Positions 1-11,516 are shown, numbered from the stretch's first letter. The stretch is DNA of 64,000 bases from DAIDKA01 sp035485475 (GCA_035485475.1 DATHOA010000319.1:15581-79580), one strand, 5' to 3'. Notes: a model not told the origin generated them from the sequence alone. Made by a program: numbers and translations.

Positions 1-111
1 CCAGATGAGGGTCTCGGTAGCCGTGTCCCGCAGGCGCAGCAGCTTCAGCAATGCCCACACCAGCAATCCCAGCAGCAGCGAGCGCAGCGCGGATTCCAGC
101 AGCAGCATCAT
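1..111 (-). CDS. M56-family (BlaR1-like) membrane peptidase, N-terminal fragment
   Basis: The minus strand reads 37 codons from an ATG at 111 to the window edge. The peptide starts MMLLLESALRSLLLGLLVWA, a first transmembrane helix followed by basic residues. The ATG overlaps the stop of the blaI-like gene (ATGA at 111-108), the usual arrangement of BlaI/MecI repressors with their M56 antirepressor metallopeptidases. In known pairs the M56 protein senses envelope or beta-lactam stress and triggers cleavage of the repressor. Only the start is present, so the HExxH motif cannot be checked. The call rests on the hydrophobic start and the coupling to blaI. Confidence 0.6.
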   Translation of the reverse strand, partial: MMLLLESALRSLLLGLLVWALLKLLRLRDTATETLIW

Positions 112-500
112 TTTTTCTGCTCTCTGGTGCGCTCTTTGGCGCGGGAGATCTTCTCCGACAGCATCTGCAGCTGCTTGGGGCTGAGTGCGGCATTGTCGAC
201 CATGCCGGTCAGAACCTCTTCCAATGACCCGTTGCAGAACCAATCGACGATGCGCTGCACCGCTTTGGCCGCGACGGCGCCGCGTGCTTGTGCGGCGGCG
301 AAGTGGAAAGTGCGACCTTCGACGGTGTGGGTTACGTAGCCTTTGCCTTCCAGCCGACGCAGCACCGTGCGCACGGTGGATTCTTTGAGCGGACGGCGCA
401 GATCCTCGCGCGCCTGCTCGGCCGTGATGCGGCCGCGCGCCCACACCAGCTGCATGACTTCATGCTCGAGTTCGCCAAGGGCCGGGAGTTCGGTGCTCAA
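108..500 (-). CDS. blaI: BlaI/MecI/CopY-family transcriptional repressor
   Basis: A small winged-helix repressor of about 130 residues. The segment LGELEHEVMQLVWARGRITA followed by STVRTVLRRLEGKGYV is the typical BlaI winged helix with its recognition helix; the C-terminal part (VQRIVDWFCNGSLEEVL... LSEKISRAKE) is the dimerisation region. The frame is open from an ATG at 533, but that ATG lies inside a 17-bp palindrome. A TTG at 500 has an AGGGG Shine-Dalgarno 6 bases upstream and gives MSTELPALGELEHE, a normal family start, so I chose TTG 500. It is translationally coupled to the M56 gene and probably autoregulated through the palindrome. Confidence 0.88.
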   Translation of the reverse strand: MSTELPALGELEHEVMQLVWARGRITAEQAREDLRRPLKESTVRTVLRRLEGKGYVTHTVEGRTFHFAAAQARGAVAAKAVQRIVDWFCNGSLEEVLTGMVDNAALSPKQLQMLSEKISRAKERTREQKK

Positions 501-515
501 CGTTTTCCCCTGCAG

Positions 516-551
516 TGCTACGAATCGTAGCATATAGGATCAAACGGTCAA
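516..551 (-). promoter_or_regulatory. blaI promoter with overlapping palindromic operator
   Basis: TGCTACGAATCGTAGCA at 516-532 is a perfect inverted repeat (8-base arms, one central base). On the minus strand it contains an extended -10, TGC-TACGAT (532-524), placed 16 bases after a -35 TTGACC (551-546). A dimeric repressor bound here would cover the -10 and the start point, and the TTG start of blaI lies 16 bases downstream. BlaI-family operators are dyads containing TAC/GTA, so autoregulation is the simplest reading. The binding itself is inferred. Confidence 0.65.
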
Positions 552-587
552 GTGCACCGGGGTGCCCACGCATTATTGGCGGGGTAA

Positions 588-1562
588 CTAGTGCCGCTGC
601 GGCTTCAGCAGGTAGTCGTAACGATCCGCGGAATGCACGCGCACCTGTGAGGTCTGCTCACCGCGGATCAGCGTCAGGGGAATCTCCGCGCCCGCCGGTC
701 CGATGCTCCAGACCTTGCGGAACATATCGGCAAGGCCCGCCACGCCGCGCCCGGCCACGGCGGTGACTTCATCATTCACCCGCACACCGGCACGATGTGC
801 CGGTCCGTCCTGCGCCAGTGCGCCGACCACCAGTCGACCGTGCTGTTCGGTGGCGTACATGCCCAGCCACGGCCGTGGCGTCTGCAAGGGCCGGCCCGCG
901 TGCAGCATGTCGTCCAGGATCGGATCCAGCAGGTCCACGGGCACAAACAGATTGGCGTCGAAGGTTTCGTCGCGGTTGGACTCCTCCACCAGCAGCGAGC
1001 CGACGCCCAGCAGCAGCCCATCGGTACCCACCAGCGCCGTGCCACCCCACTGCGGGTGTGCCGGGGCGGTGAAGATTGCATCGTCCAGCAGGTACTCCCA
1101 GTGCCCGGCAAATTCGCGGCGCGCGGTGACATGAACGTTCAGCGAATGCGCAAGGCCCCCATGACCGATGACAATGGCGTTGGCGCCGACATCAAGGCCG
1201 GCCGAGGAGCCGCGCTGCAGGACCGGGACGCCGAGGTCACCGAGCGGCTGCACCAGGCCGAAGCCGGACGTCTGATCGTAGCCGGCCACATGTCCGGGTA
1301 CGGCACGGCCGTTATGCGTGGACAGCCACACATTGCGCGCTTCGGTGATCAGGTAGCCGATGGTGAGCACCATGCCGTCATCGCCAATGACGACGCCACT
1401 GCCGATGCGCTCGGTGCCCAACAGCGGCGCGGTAAAGGCCGCTTCGGGGATTTCCGCATGGACCATGACCACCGACTGCAGCGCCGATCGCAGGTCGAAC
1501 GGAACCTGCTCTGGCTGAGGTTGCAGAGCAGCAGGAAAAGTCCAGTTCTTGGTCTCTGTCAT
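588..1562 (-). CDS. HtrA-like trypsin-fold PDZ protein lacking the catalytic triad
   Basis: 324 residues in HtrA/DegP order: a chymotrypsin-like double barrel (about 30-210), then a PDZ domain (about 232-310, containing LGMYA and DGPAHRAGVRVNDEVTAV). The fold markers GSGVVIGDDGMVLT and FGLVQPLG are clear. All three triad positions are changed: the His of the usual TNxHV is Tyr70 (TIGYLIT), the Asp of DxxxDLA is Gly100 (DQTSGFGLV), and the Ser of GNSGG is Trp172 (HPQWGG). No signal peptide is seen, so it is probably cytoplasmic. It is therefore likely a non-proteolytic scaffold or sensor. It lies upstream of blaI on the same strand, with its own stop 37 bases before the blaI -35 box. Confidence 0.82.
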   Translation of the reverse strand: MTETKNWTFPAALQPQPEQVPFDLRSALQSVVMVHAEIPEAAFTAPLLGTERIGSGVVIGDDGMVLTIGYLITEARNVWLSTHNGRAVPGHVAGYDQTSGFGLVQPLGDLGVPVLQRGSSAGLDVGANAIVIGHGGLAHSLNVHVTARREFAGHWEYLLDDAIFTAPAHPQWGGTALVGTDGLLLGVGSLLVEESNRDETFDANLFVPVDLLDPILDDMLHAGRPLQTPRPWLGMYATEQHGRLVVGALAQDGPAHRAGVRVNDEVTAVAGRGVAGLADMFRKVWSIGPAGAEIPLTLIRGEQTSQVRVHSADRYDYLLKPQRH

Positions 1563-1750
1563 GCGTGAGGTAAATCTATCAGGCCCGGAACCAGGCCGAA
1601 ACTACCTGATGGGGAAGTTTGTCGCTGAGAGGACGATCGCAAATGCAGGTGATGCGATGCACGAGCTGCAAGTGCACAAGGTGAAGCACTATCTTGGCGC
1701 ATCGGCGGCCGCGCTTACGGCCGTTTCACGCCTGGCGCCAAGGGTGTCGC

Positions 1751-1756
1751 TATAAT
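1751..1756 (+). promoter_or_regulatory. Candidate -10 element for the peptidase operon
   Basis: A consensus TATAAT lies 59 bases before the TTG start of the M13 peptidase gene. No good -35 is found at 16-18 bases; TTTCAC at 1724-1729 is 21 bases away. The rest of the 1563-1814 gap, between two divergent genes, holds nothing else I recognise. The short open frame crossing it has no coding character. Confidence 0.4.
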
Positions 1757-1814
1757 CAGCCGCCTACCGGGTGGCCACCGCCCCAGGTCGCCCTTTGCAC
1801 ACGGAGCTGAAGAA

Positions 1815-3892
1815 TTGAAGCGTTTTTCCATAAATTCCCGAGCATTTAACCCGCGCTGCTGCGCCGGCGCCGCATTGGCGCTGGCACTGCTCAGCGCCAA
1901 CGCCCTGGCGCAGGCGCCTGCCGGCAAGGCGCCGGCCCTGACCTCGGGCCTGGATCTGGCGGCCATGGACAAGTCCGTGCGCGTCCAGGATGACGTTTAC
2001 GATTACGCGAATGGCCACTGGCTGAAAAATACGCTCATTCCGGATGATCGCTCCAGCGTCTCGATCGCCTCCGAGCTGCTCGACAAGAGTCTTGACCAAC
2101 TGCACGGACTGATCGACAGCGCCGCGAAGAATACCGGGAATGCGGCCGGCTCCGAGGCGCACAAGATCGGTGACCTGTATGCCAGTTTCATGGACGAGGC
2201 GGCGGTGGAGGCGGCCGGGCTCGGCGCGCTCAAGGGCGAGCTGGCGCGCATCGACGCGGTGAAGGCAAAAAGTGAACTTCCGGCATTGTTTGCACATCTA
2301 AGCCGGATCGGCGTCTCGGTACCCTATGGTGTCGGTGTCGGCCCGGATGTCCGTGACACGACGCACAATGCGGCGGGAGTCGATCAGGACGGTCTTGGGA
2401 TGCCGGACCGTGACTACTACATCAAGGACGATGACGCGCGCCTGGTGGAAATTCGTGGGCGGTACCTGAAGGCGATCGAGCAGCTGATGACTCTGGCCGG
2501 CCAGCCCGAAGCCGCGGCGCAGGCCAAGTCGGTCCTTGGCCTGGAAACCCGCATGGCCAAGGCGCAATGGACGCGCACGGCATTGCGCGACCCGGTCAAG
2601 ACCTACAACAAGGTCACACTGACGACCTTGGATGGGCACACGCCCGGCTATAAATGGCAGGCGTATCTCGATGAGACCGGCATCAGTGGCAAAACGGACT
2701 ACGTCATCGTCGGTGAGCCCAGCTACTTCATGGCTTTCGGGGCCATGGTGCGCAGCGAGCCGCTCGCGGTGTGGAAGAGCTATCTGCGCTGGCATCTGAT
2801 CGTCAGCTATGCCGGATACATGCCGAAGAAATTCGTGGACGCGAATTTCCAGTTCTACGGCACGGATCTGCGCGGCACCGTCTCGATCAGGCCGCGCTGG
2901 AAGCGCGGGGTGGCGCTGGTGGATGGCTCGATCGGTGAAGGACTCGGCAAGCTGTATGTCGGCAAATACTTTCCGCCGGACACCAAGGGCCGGATGGAGA
3001 AACTGGTCGATAATCTCCTGGCGGCGTATCGCCAGGATGTGAATTCGCTGGACTGGATGGGCCCGGACACCAAGCAGCAGGCACTGCAGAAGCTCGCGAA
3101 GTTGCACCGCAAGATCGGCTACCCGGATCACTGGCGCGACTACAGCGGCCTGGTCGTGCGCCGCGATGACCTCATCGGCAATGTCATGCGTGCCAACGCC
3201 TTCGAATTTGCCTACCAGCTGGGCAAACTTGGCAAGCCCGTCGACCATGACGAGTGGCAGATGACCCCGCAGACGATCAATGCCTATTACCGGCCCGATC
3301 TGAACGAAGTCGTATTCCCGGCGGCCTTTCTGCAGCCGCCGAACTTCGATCCCAAGGCCGATGATGCTGCCAATTACGGCGCCATCGGCGCCGTCATCGG
3401 TCATGAGATGAGCCATGGGTTTGATGACGAAGGCAGTCAGTTTGATTCCAGCGGCAATCTGCGTGACTGGTGGACCAAGCAGGACCATGAGCGGTTCGCG
3501 GCCAAGACGGCGGCGCTGGTGGCCCAATACGATGCCTTCGAGCCAATTCCCGGCTATCACATCAACGGCAAACTGACGCTGGGCGAGAACATCGCCGACA
3601 ACTCGGGTCTGGCGGTGGCCTACAAAGCCTACCGTCTGACGCTGCATGGCCACGAGGCGCCGGTGATAGACGGCTACACCGGCGATCAGCGCTTCTTCCT
3701 GGCGTTCGCGCAGGTGTGGGCGGGCAAGGTGCGCGACAAACAGCAGATCGTGTACCTGAAGTCCGATCCACACTCGCCTTACGCGGCGCGCGGCTCGCTG
3801 CCGCTGCGCAACCAGGATGCCTTCTACAGCGCCTTTGGCCTCAAGCCGGGCGATAAGATGTACCTGCCGCCCGACCAGCGTGTGCATATCTG

Positions 3893-3896
<4 letters not shown>
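1815..3896 (+). CDS. M13 (neprilysin/PepO-type) zinc metalloendopeptidase
   Basis: 693 residues, the normal size for secreted bacterial M13 peptidases. A Sec signal peptide (about 1-33, ending ANALA-QA) precedes the M13 N-terminal domain (DKSVRVQDDVYDYANGHWL). The zinc site is H530-E-M-S-H534 in VIGHEMSHGFDDEG, with the third ligand E591 in GENIADNSG. The family motif NAYYRPDLNEVVFPAAFLQPP is also present. It should cleave oligopeptides in the periplasm. The start is TTG at 1815, 8 bases after GGAG; there is no better ATG. The stop overlaps the GTG start of the serine dehydratase, so it leads an operon of peptide and amino acid catabolism. Confidence 0.93.
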
Positions 3897-5240
<1,344 letters not shown>

Positions 5241-5257
<17 letters not shown>

Positions 5258-7286
5258 ATCGACCGACGCAGCGGATCCTTTTCTGTGGCTCGAAGAGATC
5301 GAGGGCCAGCGCGCACTGACCTGGGTGCAGGAGCAGAACGCGCGCGCGCTGCAGCGGCTCACCGGCGCTGCCCGCTATGAGCCCTGCTACCGCCAGGCGC
5401 TGGACATCCTGGAGGATCGCAGCCGTATTCCCTACGGTGCGCTGCGCGGCGGCTTTGTCTACAACTACTGGCAGGACGACCAGCATGTCCGCGGCCTGTG
5501 GCGCCGAACGTCGCTGGCGTCGTACGAAACTGCCACTCCGCAGTGGGAAACACTGCTGGATGTGGACGCACTGGCCAGGACGGAAGGGCGCAACTGGGTC
5601 TACAAGGGCGTGGCTTGCCAGCCCGACAATGGTCCGCGCTGCCTGATCAGCCTGTCGGATGGCGGGCAGGATGCCAAGGTGGTGCGCGAATTTGATCAGG
5701 ACACCCGCAGTTTCGTCGCGAATGGCTTTACGCTCGCCGCAGCCAAATCAGATGTGAGCTGGCAGGACGCCGACACCTTGCTGGTGGCCACCAACTTCGG
5801 TGACGGCTCGCTCACGGAATCCGGATATCCCTATATCGTCAAGGAGTGGCGGCGCGGGCAGTCGCTGGCACAGGCACGGGAAATCTACCGTGGTGAGCCC
5901 CATGATGTGCTGGTGAGCCCGGGCCGGGTGGAGGGTGATCGGGGCGAACATCTGCTGGTCATCGTGCGCGCCAGAACTTTTTTCAGCAGCGACTACCTGC
6001 GGGTGGGGCCCGGTGCGCTGCAACCGATGACGCTGCCGCCGAAGGTGCAGTTGCAGGGCATCAGCCAAGGCGAACTGTTGTTCCGGATAAGCCAGGATTG
6101 GCAGATCAGCGGACAATCCTTCAAAACCGGCTCGCTGCTTTCCATGCCGGTGGCGGCGGTCACATCCGCGACGCCTGCGATCCGAAAAGTCCTGGTGCCC
6201 GGACCACGCGACTCGATCGAACAGGTGGCGGTCACCCACAGCGGTGTGCTCGTCGCCCTGTATTCGAATGTGAAGGGCAAGCTGCTGCGCCTGCAGTTTG
6301 CCGGCGACACCTGGACGAGCGCAGATATTGCGCTGCCGGCCAATGGTTCCGTCGGCATCGCGACCGCCGATGAACGCAGCGACACGGCATTCGTCACCTA
6401 CGAAGACTTCCTGCAGCCTGCGACGCTGTACCGCGTGGCGGTAGCGACCGTCACGGCCACGCCCATCAAGAGCCTGTCGGCAAAATTTGCGGCCGAGCGC
6501 TTCACGGTCGAGCAGCTCCTGGCCACCTCAAAGGACGGCACCCAGGTGCCGTACTTCGTGGTGCGGCCGAAGGACTTCGTGGCGAATGGCGCGGCGCCGA
6601 CGCTGCTGTATGGCTATGGCGGATTCGATGTGTCCATGCTGCCCGGTTACCTGGCGACCACCGGCAAACTGTGGTTGGAGCAGGGGGGCGTGTACGTACT
6701 GGCCAATATCCGCGGCGGCGGTGAGTTCGGTCCGGCCTGGCACGAGGCGGGGCTGAAGACCCATCGGCAGGTGGTCTACGACGACTTCATCGCGGTTGCA
6801 GAAGACCTGATTGCGCGTCGAATCACCTCCACCCGCCGTCTCGGGATCGAGGGTGGCTCCAATGGCGGCCTGCTGATGGGGGTGATGCTCACCCAGCGGC
6901 CCGAGCTGTTTCGTGCGGCCGTCGTGCAGGTTCCGCTGCTGGACATGCTGCGCTTCGACAAACTGCTGGCGGGCGCCTCATGGGCGGATGAATACGGCTC
7001 GCCGCAGGTGCCGCAGGAGCGTGCCTGGCTTGCGCAAATGTCGCCCTACCAGAACCTGAAATACGCCAGGGATTATCCGGAAATCTTCATTCTCACTTCC
7101 ACCAAGGATGATCGCGTGCACCCGGGACACGCGCGCAAATACGCGGCGAAACTCGCCGCGCTCGATATGCCGTTCCTGTACTACGAGAACATCGACGGCG
7201 GACACTCGGCCGCGGCGGACCTGCGTGAACGGGCCCGACGGCTGGCGCTGGAGTTCGTCTATCTTTCCGAGCGCCTGATTGATTGA
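5241..7286 (+). CDS. S9A prolyl oligopeptidase family serine peptidase
   Basis: 681 residues with the family layout: a seven-bladed propeller (about 70-410) and a C-terminal alpha/beta hydrolase. The nucleophile is Ser540 in GIEGGSNGGLL; an Asp lies in TKDDRVHPGH (residues 623-624), and the His is His655 in GGHSAAA. YGYGGFDVSMLPGY and NIRGGGEFGPAWHEAG are typical oxyanion-side motifs. There is no signal peptide, so it is cytoplasmic and should cut after proline in short peptides. The frame stays open far upstream, but that part is the serine dehydratase read in another frame. ATG 5241 gives MSRTVESTDAADPFLWLEE, the expected N-terminus (DP-F-LWLEE), so I start there. Confidence 0.93.
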
Positions 7287-9571
7287 GCACCCTGATGCAA
7301 ACCAAGCTCCGCTGGACTACGTCACTGTGCGCATTGCTGGCGCTGCCCGCCGCAGGTGTCGCCGCCGATAACCTGATCGGATTTGATGCGGCCGGCAGCA
7401 GTGCCGAACTGAGCGTGGAGAAGCAGCTCGACGCCAGCATCGGCACCGCCGATCTGCGCGGCTGGCTGAAGGATCTGGCCGCGGCGCCCAATCATGTCGG
7501 CTCAGCCCATGACCGCCGGAATGCGGAAACGATGCGGGACATGCTGGCCTCCTGGGGTTGGAATGTGCACATCGAAACCTTCCAGGTGCTGTATCCGACA
7601 CCGCTGCAGGAGCGCGTCGAACTGCTGGCCCCGGCACCGCACGTGGCCCAGCTCATCGAGCCGCCGATTGCGGGTGATGCGGGCAGCGCGGTTGCCGGTG
7701 CCTTGCCGGCCTACAACGTCTATGGCGCCGACGGCGATGTCACGGCGGATGTGGTCTATGTGAACTTCGGCATGGACGCGGATTACCTGGAGCTGGCGCG
7801 CCGCGGTGTCAGCGTCTCCGGCAAGATCGTACTGGTGCGCTACGGCGGCGGCTGGCGGGGCCTGAAGGCCAAGCTGGCGAATGAACACGGTGCGGTGGGC
7901 TGCCTGATCTATTCGGATCCGCATGAAGATGGCTATGCCGTCGGTGATACCTACCCCCCGGGTGGCTGGCGGCCGGCCAATGGTATCCAGCGCGGGTCGG
8001 TCGCGGACATGCCGTTGTATCCGGGGGATCCGCTGACACCCGGAGTGGGCGCAACGCCGGGCGCGACGCGCCTGGCGATCAAGGACGCGCCATCGCTGAT
8101 GAAGATCCCGGTGCTGCCGATTTCCTGGGCCGATGCCCAACCGATTCTTGCGGCCCTGGGCGGTCCGGTGGCGCCGCCGGCCTGGCGTGGCTCACTGGCC
8201 CTGACCTATCACTTGGGTCCGGGTGCCGCCAAGGTGCATCTGCTGGTGAAGTCGGATTGGAGATTGAAGCCGATCTACGATGTGATCGCGACCCTCAAGG
8301 GCGCAGATTTCCCGGACGAATGGGTGATTCGCGGCAATCACCATGACGGCTGGGTGGAAGGGGCGTGGGATCCGCTGGCCGGCGCGGTCGCGCAGCTGGC
8401 CGAGGCGCGCGCGATCGGCGGGTTGCTTAAAACCGGCTGGCGCCCGAAGCGCACGCTGGTCTATGCCAGCTGGGATGGCGAGGAGCCGGGGCTGCTCGGC
8501 TCCACCGAATGGGTCGAGACGCATGCGAAGGAGTTGCAGGCCAAGGCCGTGCTGTACCTGAACTCGGACGAGAACGGGCGCGGTTTCCTCAGTGCCGGCG
8601 GCAGCGATTCGCTGCAGCATCTGTTGAACCAGGTGGCTGCCGCGGTCACGGATCCTGAAACGGGCGTCAGCGCGCAGGCGCGTCTGCGCGCGCGCACGCT
8701 GGCCGATACGGCGGGCGGCACGGCCGATCCGGATGCGCGGGCCGCCGCCGATGCGGCGGGCGGGGGCGGGGACCTGCTGCTGGAGGCCTTGGGGTCGGGT
8801 TCGGACTACACCCCGTTTCTGCAGCATCTGGGGATCGCGACCCTGTCGGTGGAGTACGGCGGCGAAGCCGACCAGTCCGGCGTCTATCATTCCCGCTACG
8901 ACACCTTCGATCACTATGCGCGTTTCGGTGACCCGGGCTTCAAATACGGCGCGGCGCTCGCACAGACGAACGGGCGCTTGATGCTGCGCATGGCCGACGC
9001 GCAATTGTTGCCGCAGCAGGCCGGCAGCGTGGCGCAACGCATCGACGGCTATGTTCACCAACTGCATGCGCTGGCCGATGCCCGGCGCAAGCATGCGACG
9101 GACCTGCAGTCGATGATCGATGCGCGGGTGTTTGAGCTGGCTTCCGATCCGACGCGGCCATTGCTGGCACCGAAATCGGAACCGCCTGTGCCGTTCCTGG
9201 ACTTCACGCCATTGGACAACGCCGTCACCCGGCTGACCAGCTCGGCGCGGGCATTTGATGGCGCCTATGCGGCGCAGTTTGCCACGGGTGTCGCGCTCCC
9301 CGCGGAGCGCGCCGCGCAAGTCAACGCCCTGTTGCGCAGCCTGGAGCGGGCATTGACCGACCCGCAGGGATTGCCGGGACGCAGCTGGTACACCCATCTG
9401 ATCTATGCGCCGGGTCTGTTGACCGGTTATGGCGCGAAGACGCTGCCGGGCGTGCGCGAGGCGATCGAGCGCGGTCAGTGGCAGACGGCCGAGGAGTACT
9501 CGCGCCGCACCGCGGCCGCCTTGAGCAATTACTGCGATGAGCTCGACCGGGCGACGATGCTGCTGCGCTGA
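7283..9571 (+). CDS. M28B peptidase (glutamate carboxypeptidase II / NAALADase-like), secreted
   Basis: 762 residues with signal peptide, PA insert, M28 zinc domain and C-terminal transferrin-receptor-like dimerisation domain, as in glutamate carboxypeptidase II. The candidate di-zinc ligands are all present: His353 (GNHHDGW), Asp363 (WDPLAGA), Glu400/Glu401 (WDGEEPGLLGSTEW), Asp429 (LNSDENG) and His536 (YHSRYDTFDHY). It should remove C-terminal residues from peptides in the periplasm or outside the cell. TTG 7283 overlaps the S9 stop (TTGA); an ATG at 7295 four codons later (MQTKLRWTTSLCALLALPAAGVAA) is an equally good start. Last gene of the M13-sdaA-S9-M28 run. Confidence 0.92.
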   Translation: MSTLMQTKLRWTTSLCALLALPAAGVAADNLIGFDAAGSSAELSVEKQLDASIGTADLRGWLKDLAAAPNHVGSAHDRRNAETMRDMLASWGWNVHIETFQVLYPTPLQERVELLAPAPHVAQLIEPPIAGDAGSAVAGALPAYNVYGADGDVTADVVYVNFGMDADYLELARRGVSVSGKIVLVRYGGGWRGLKAKLANEHGAVGCLIYSDPHEDGYAVGDTYPPGGWRPANGIQRGSVADMPLYPGDPLTPGVGATPGATRLAIKDAPSLMKIPVLPISWADAQPILAALGGPVAPPAWRGSLALTYHLGPGAAKVHLLVKSDWRLKPIYDVIATLKGADFPDEWVIRGNHHDGWVEGAWDPLAGAVAQLAEARAIGGLLKTGWRPKRTLVYASWDGEEPGLLGSTEWVETHAKELQAKAVLYLNSDENGRGFLSAGGSDSLQHLLNQVAAAVTDPETGVSAQARLRARTLADTAGGTADPDARAAADAAGGGGDLLLEALGSGSDYTPFLQHLGIATLSVEYGGEADQSGVYHSRYDTFDHYARFGDPGFKYGAALAQTNGRLMLRMADAQLLPQQAGSVAQRIDGYVHQLHALADARRKHATDLQSMIDARVFELASDPTRPLLAPKSEPPVPFLDFTPLDNAVTRLTSSARAFDGAYAAQFATGVALPAERAAQVNALLRSLERALTDPQGLPGRSWYTHLIYAPGLLTGYGAKTLPGVREAIERGQWQTAEEYSRRTAAALSNYCDELDRATMLLR

Positions 9572-9635
9572 CGCTGACGTTGTCCCGTTCGGGGCTGGCT
9601 GTTATGCCGCATTGCACTACACTTAGGCCATCCTC

Positions 9636-11516
9636 ATGACGGCCACGACCCCCTTTACCCGCGCCCCCGGCGCCCCGGCACTGCCTGCGACGCCGCTGCG
9701 ATTCGTCGCCTATTTCCTGGGGGAATTCCGCTGGTGGTACAGCGCGATGCTGCTGTTCGAGACCGTCAATTCGACCTGCGGCATCCTCATTCCCTACGCC
9801 ATGGCGCGCATCATCCGCGCCGTCACGGCCGGGCATGCGGCGGGCCCGCTGCTCACGGGCCCGCTGTTGCAGCCCTTGATGCTGTTCATCGCCCTGGCGG
9901 TGGTCGAGGTGCTGGCCAGCCGGGCCGCCGGATACTGCCAGGTTACCGTCGGGCCGCGGCAACGGCATGCCGTGACGCGCGCCCTGTATGCCTATTTGCA
10001 GCATCATTCGCACCGCTACATGAATAACGATTTCGCGGGGGCGCTGGCGCATCGGATCAGCGAGACCTCACTGGGCGTGTCCCAGAGCGTGTGGGCGGTG
10101 ATTTTTGATTTCTGGCCCATGGCCATCGTGTTCATCGTGGCCACGGTGGTGCTGTGGTCCGCCTACCCCGGTCTGGCCGTGCTCGTCGGCACATGGGCTG
10201 CCTGCTTCGTGGGTTTGTCCTGGCTTCTGGCCCTGCGGGCGCGGCCCTTCGCCGTGACCGCCGCGGCGGCGCGCAGCGACACCACGGGCAAGGTGGTGGA
10301 TGCCGTCACGAATCTGACCAATACGCGGCTGTTCGCCCGCCTGGGATTCGAGCGCGGTTATCTGGACCGTCAGCTGAAGCATGAGCTGGTGACCATCCAG
10401 CGCTCCAATCACTACTCGGAGCGGGTGCGCTGGTTTCAGTTCATCGCCGCCCTGATCCTCAAGATCGGCACGCTGTTTTACGCGCTGCTGCTGTGGAGCC
10501 GCGGGGTCATCAGCGTCGCCGAATTCGTGATGGCCGCGACCACGGCGCTGCTCATCATCAATGAAGCGCGCAATCTCAGTCGCCGGTTCCTGGACTTCTT
10601 CGAGTACGTCGGCAACGTCACCAACGGTGTGCACACCATCATCCGGCCGCATGAAATCATCGATCTGCCGGGTGCGATCCCGGCGCATATCACCCGCGGC
10701 GCGATCGAGCTGCAGCATGTGAAATTTGCCTACGAAGGCGGGGCCGCCGTGTTTGCTGATCTGTCGGTGCGAATCCCGGCCGGGCAGCGGGTCGGACTGG
10801 TGGGTTACTCCGGGTCGGGAAAATCCACGTTCGTGAGTCTGATCCTGCGCCTGTACGAACCGCAGTCCGGGCGGGTGCTGATTGACGGCACCGATATACG
10901 GCAAATCACCCAGGAGTCGCTGCATGCGCACCTGGGTCTGATTCCACAGGATCCGAGTCTGTTTCACCGCAGCCTGATGGAAAACATCCGCTACGGAAGC
11001 CAGGGGGCCAGCGATGAGGAAGTCGTCGCGGCGGCACGCAGGGCCCATGCCCATGACTTCATCCAGAACGTGCCGGGCGGCTACGCGGCGCTGGTGGGCG
11101 AGCGCGGCATCAAGCTGTCCGGCGGCCAGCGCCAGCGCGTCGCCATTGCCCGGGTGGTGCTGAAGAACGCGCCGATACTGATCCTGGACGAGGCCACCTC
11201 GAGCCTCGACTCAGTGACCGAAAAGGCCATTCAGGAAACCTTGAGTGATCTGATGCGCGGTCGCACCGTGCTGGTGGTGGCCCACCGGCTCTCCACCATT
11301 GCCCACCTTGACCGTATCCTGGTGTTCGACGGTGGGCGAATTGTCGAGGACGGTTCGCACGCCGATCTGCTGGCCGCGGGCGGCCTGTACGAGACCTTGT
11401 GGACACGCCAGGCCGGGGGATTTTTGCCCGACAACAGTGATTCGGTCGCGGAAGTTGCCGGTGTGGGCGGCGGGAGCGGCCACTCGCGGCGCTATTCGCC
11501 TATAATTCCTTCATGA
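9636..11516 (+). CDS. ABC exporter, fused permease and ATPase (MsbA/MDR type)
   Basis: 626 residues: six-helix type I exporter domain (about 25-330) followed by the nucleotide-binding domain. Walker A is GYSGSGKST (390-398), the signature LSGGQRQRV starts at 494, Walker B ILILDE ends at Glu519, and the switch is VVAHRLSTI. It works as a homodimer, or as a heterodimer with an unseen partner, in the inner membrane; the substrate is unknown. Its stop overlaps the ATG of ilvE (ATGA), so it is coupled to branched-chain amino acid catabolism. That is an unusual partner for an exporter and may hint at a branched-chain or lipid-derived substrate. Confidence 0.92.
   Translation: MTATTPFTRAPGAPALPATPLRFVAYFLGEFRWWYSAMLLFETVNSTCGILIPYAMARIIRAVTAGHAAGPLLTGPLLQPLMLFIALAVVEVLASRAAGYCQVTVGPRQRHAVTRALYAYLQHHSHRYMNNDFAGALAHRISETSLGVSQSVWAVIFDFWPMAIVFIVATVVLWSAYPGLAVLVGTWAACFVGLSWLLALRARPFAVTAAAARSDTTGKVVDAVTNLTNTRLFARLGFERGYLDRQLKHELVTIQRSNHYSERVRWFQFIAALILKIGTLFYALLLWSRGVISVAEFVMAATTALLIINEARNLSRRFLDFFEYVGNVTNGVHTIIRPHEIIDLPGAIPAHITRGAIELQHVKFAYEGGAAVFADLSVRIPAGQRVGLVGYSGSGKSTFVSLILRLYEPQSGRVLIDGTDIRQITQESLHAHLGLIPQDPSLFHRSLMENIRYGSQGASDEEVVAAARRAHAHDFIQNVPGGYAALVGERGIKLSGGQRQRVAIARVVLKNAPILILDEATSSLDSVTEKAIQETLSDLMRGRTVLVVAHRLSTIAHLDRILVFDGGRIVEDGSHADLLAAGGLYETLWTRQAGGFLPDNSDSVAEVAGVGGGSGHSRRYSPIIPS

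Noticed and set aside
1549..1755. 68-codon plus-strand frame in the gap before the M13 gene
   Set aside because: It starts inside the HtrA-like gene on the other strand, has no ribosome-binding site and runs over the TATAAT element.
2298..3887. 529-codon open frame on the minus strand
   Set aside because: It lies antisense to the M13 peptidase gene, which has complete motifs. The translation is rich in Arg, Gln, His and Val with no family features, as expected from GC-rich codon shadows.
8192..9397. 401-codon open frame on the minus strand
   Set aside because: Antisense to the M28 peptidase; low-complexity Arg/Gln translation.
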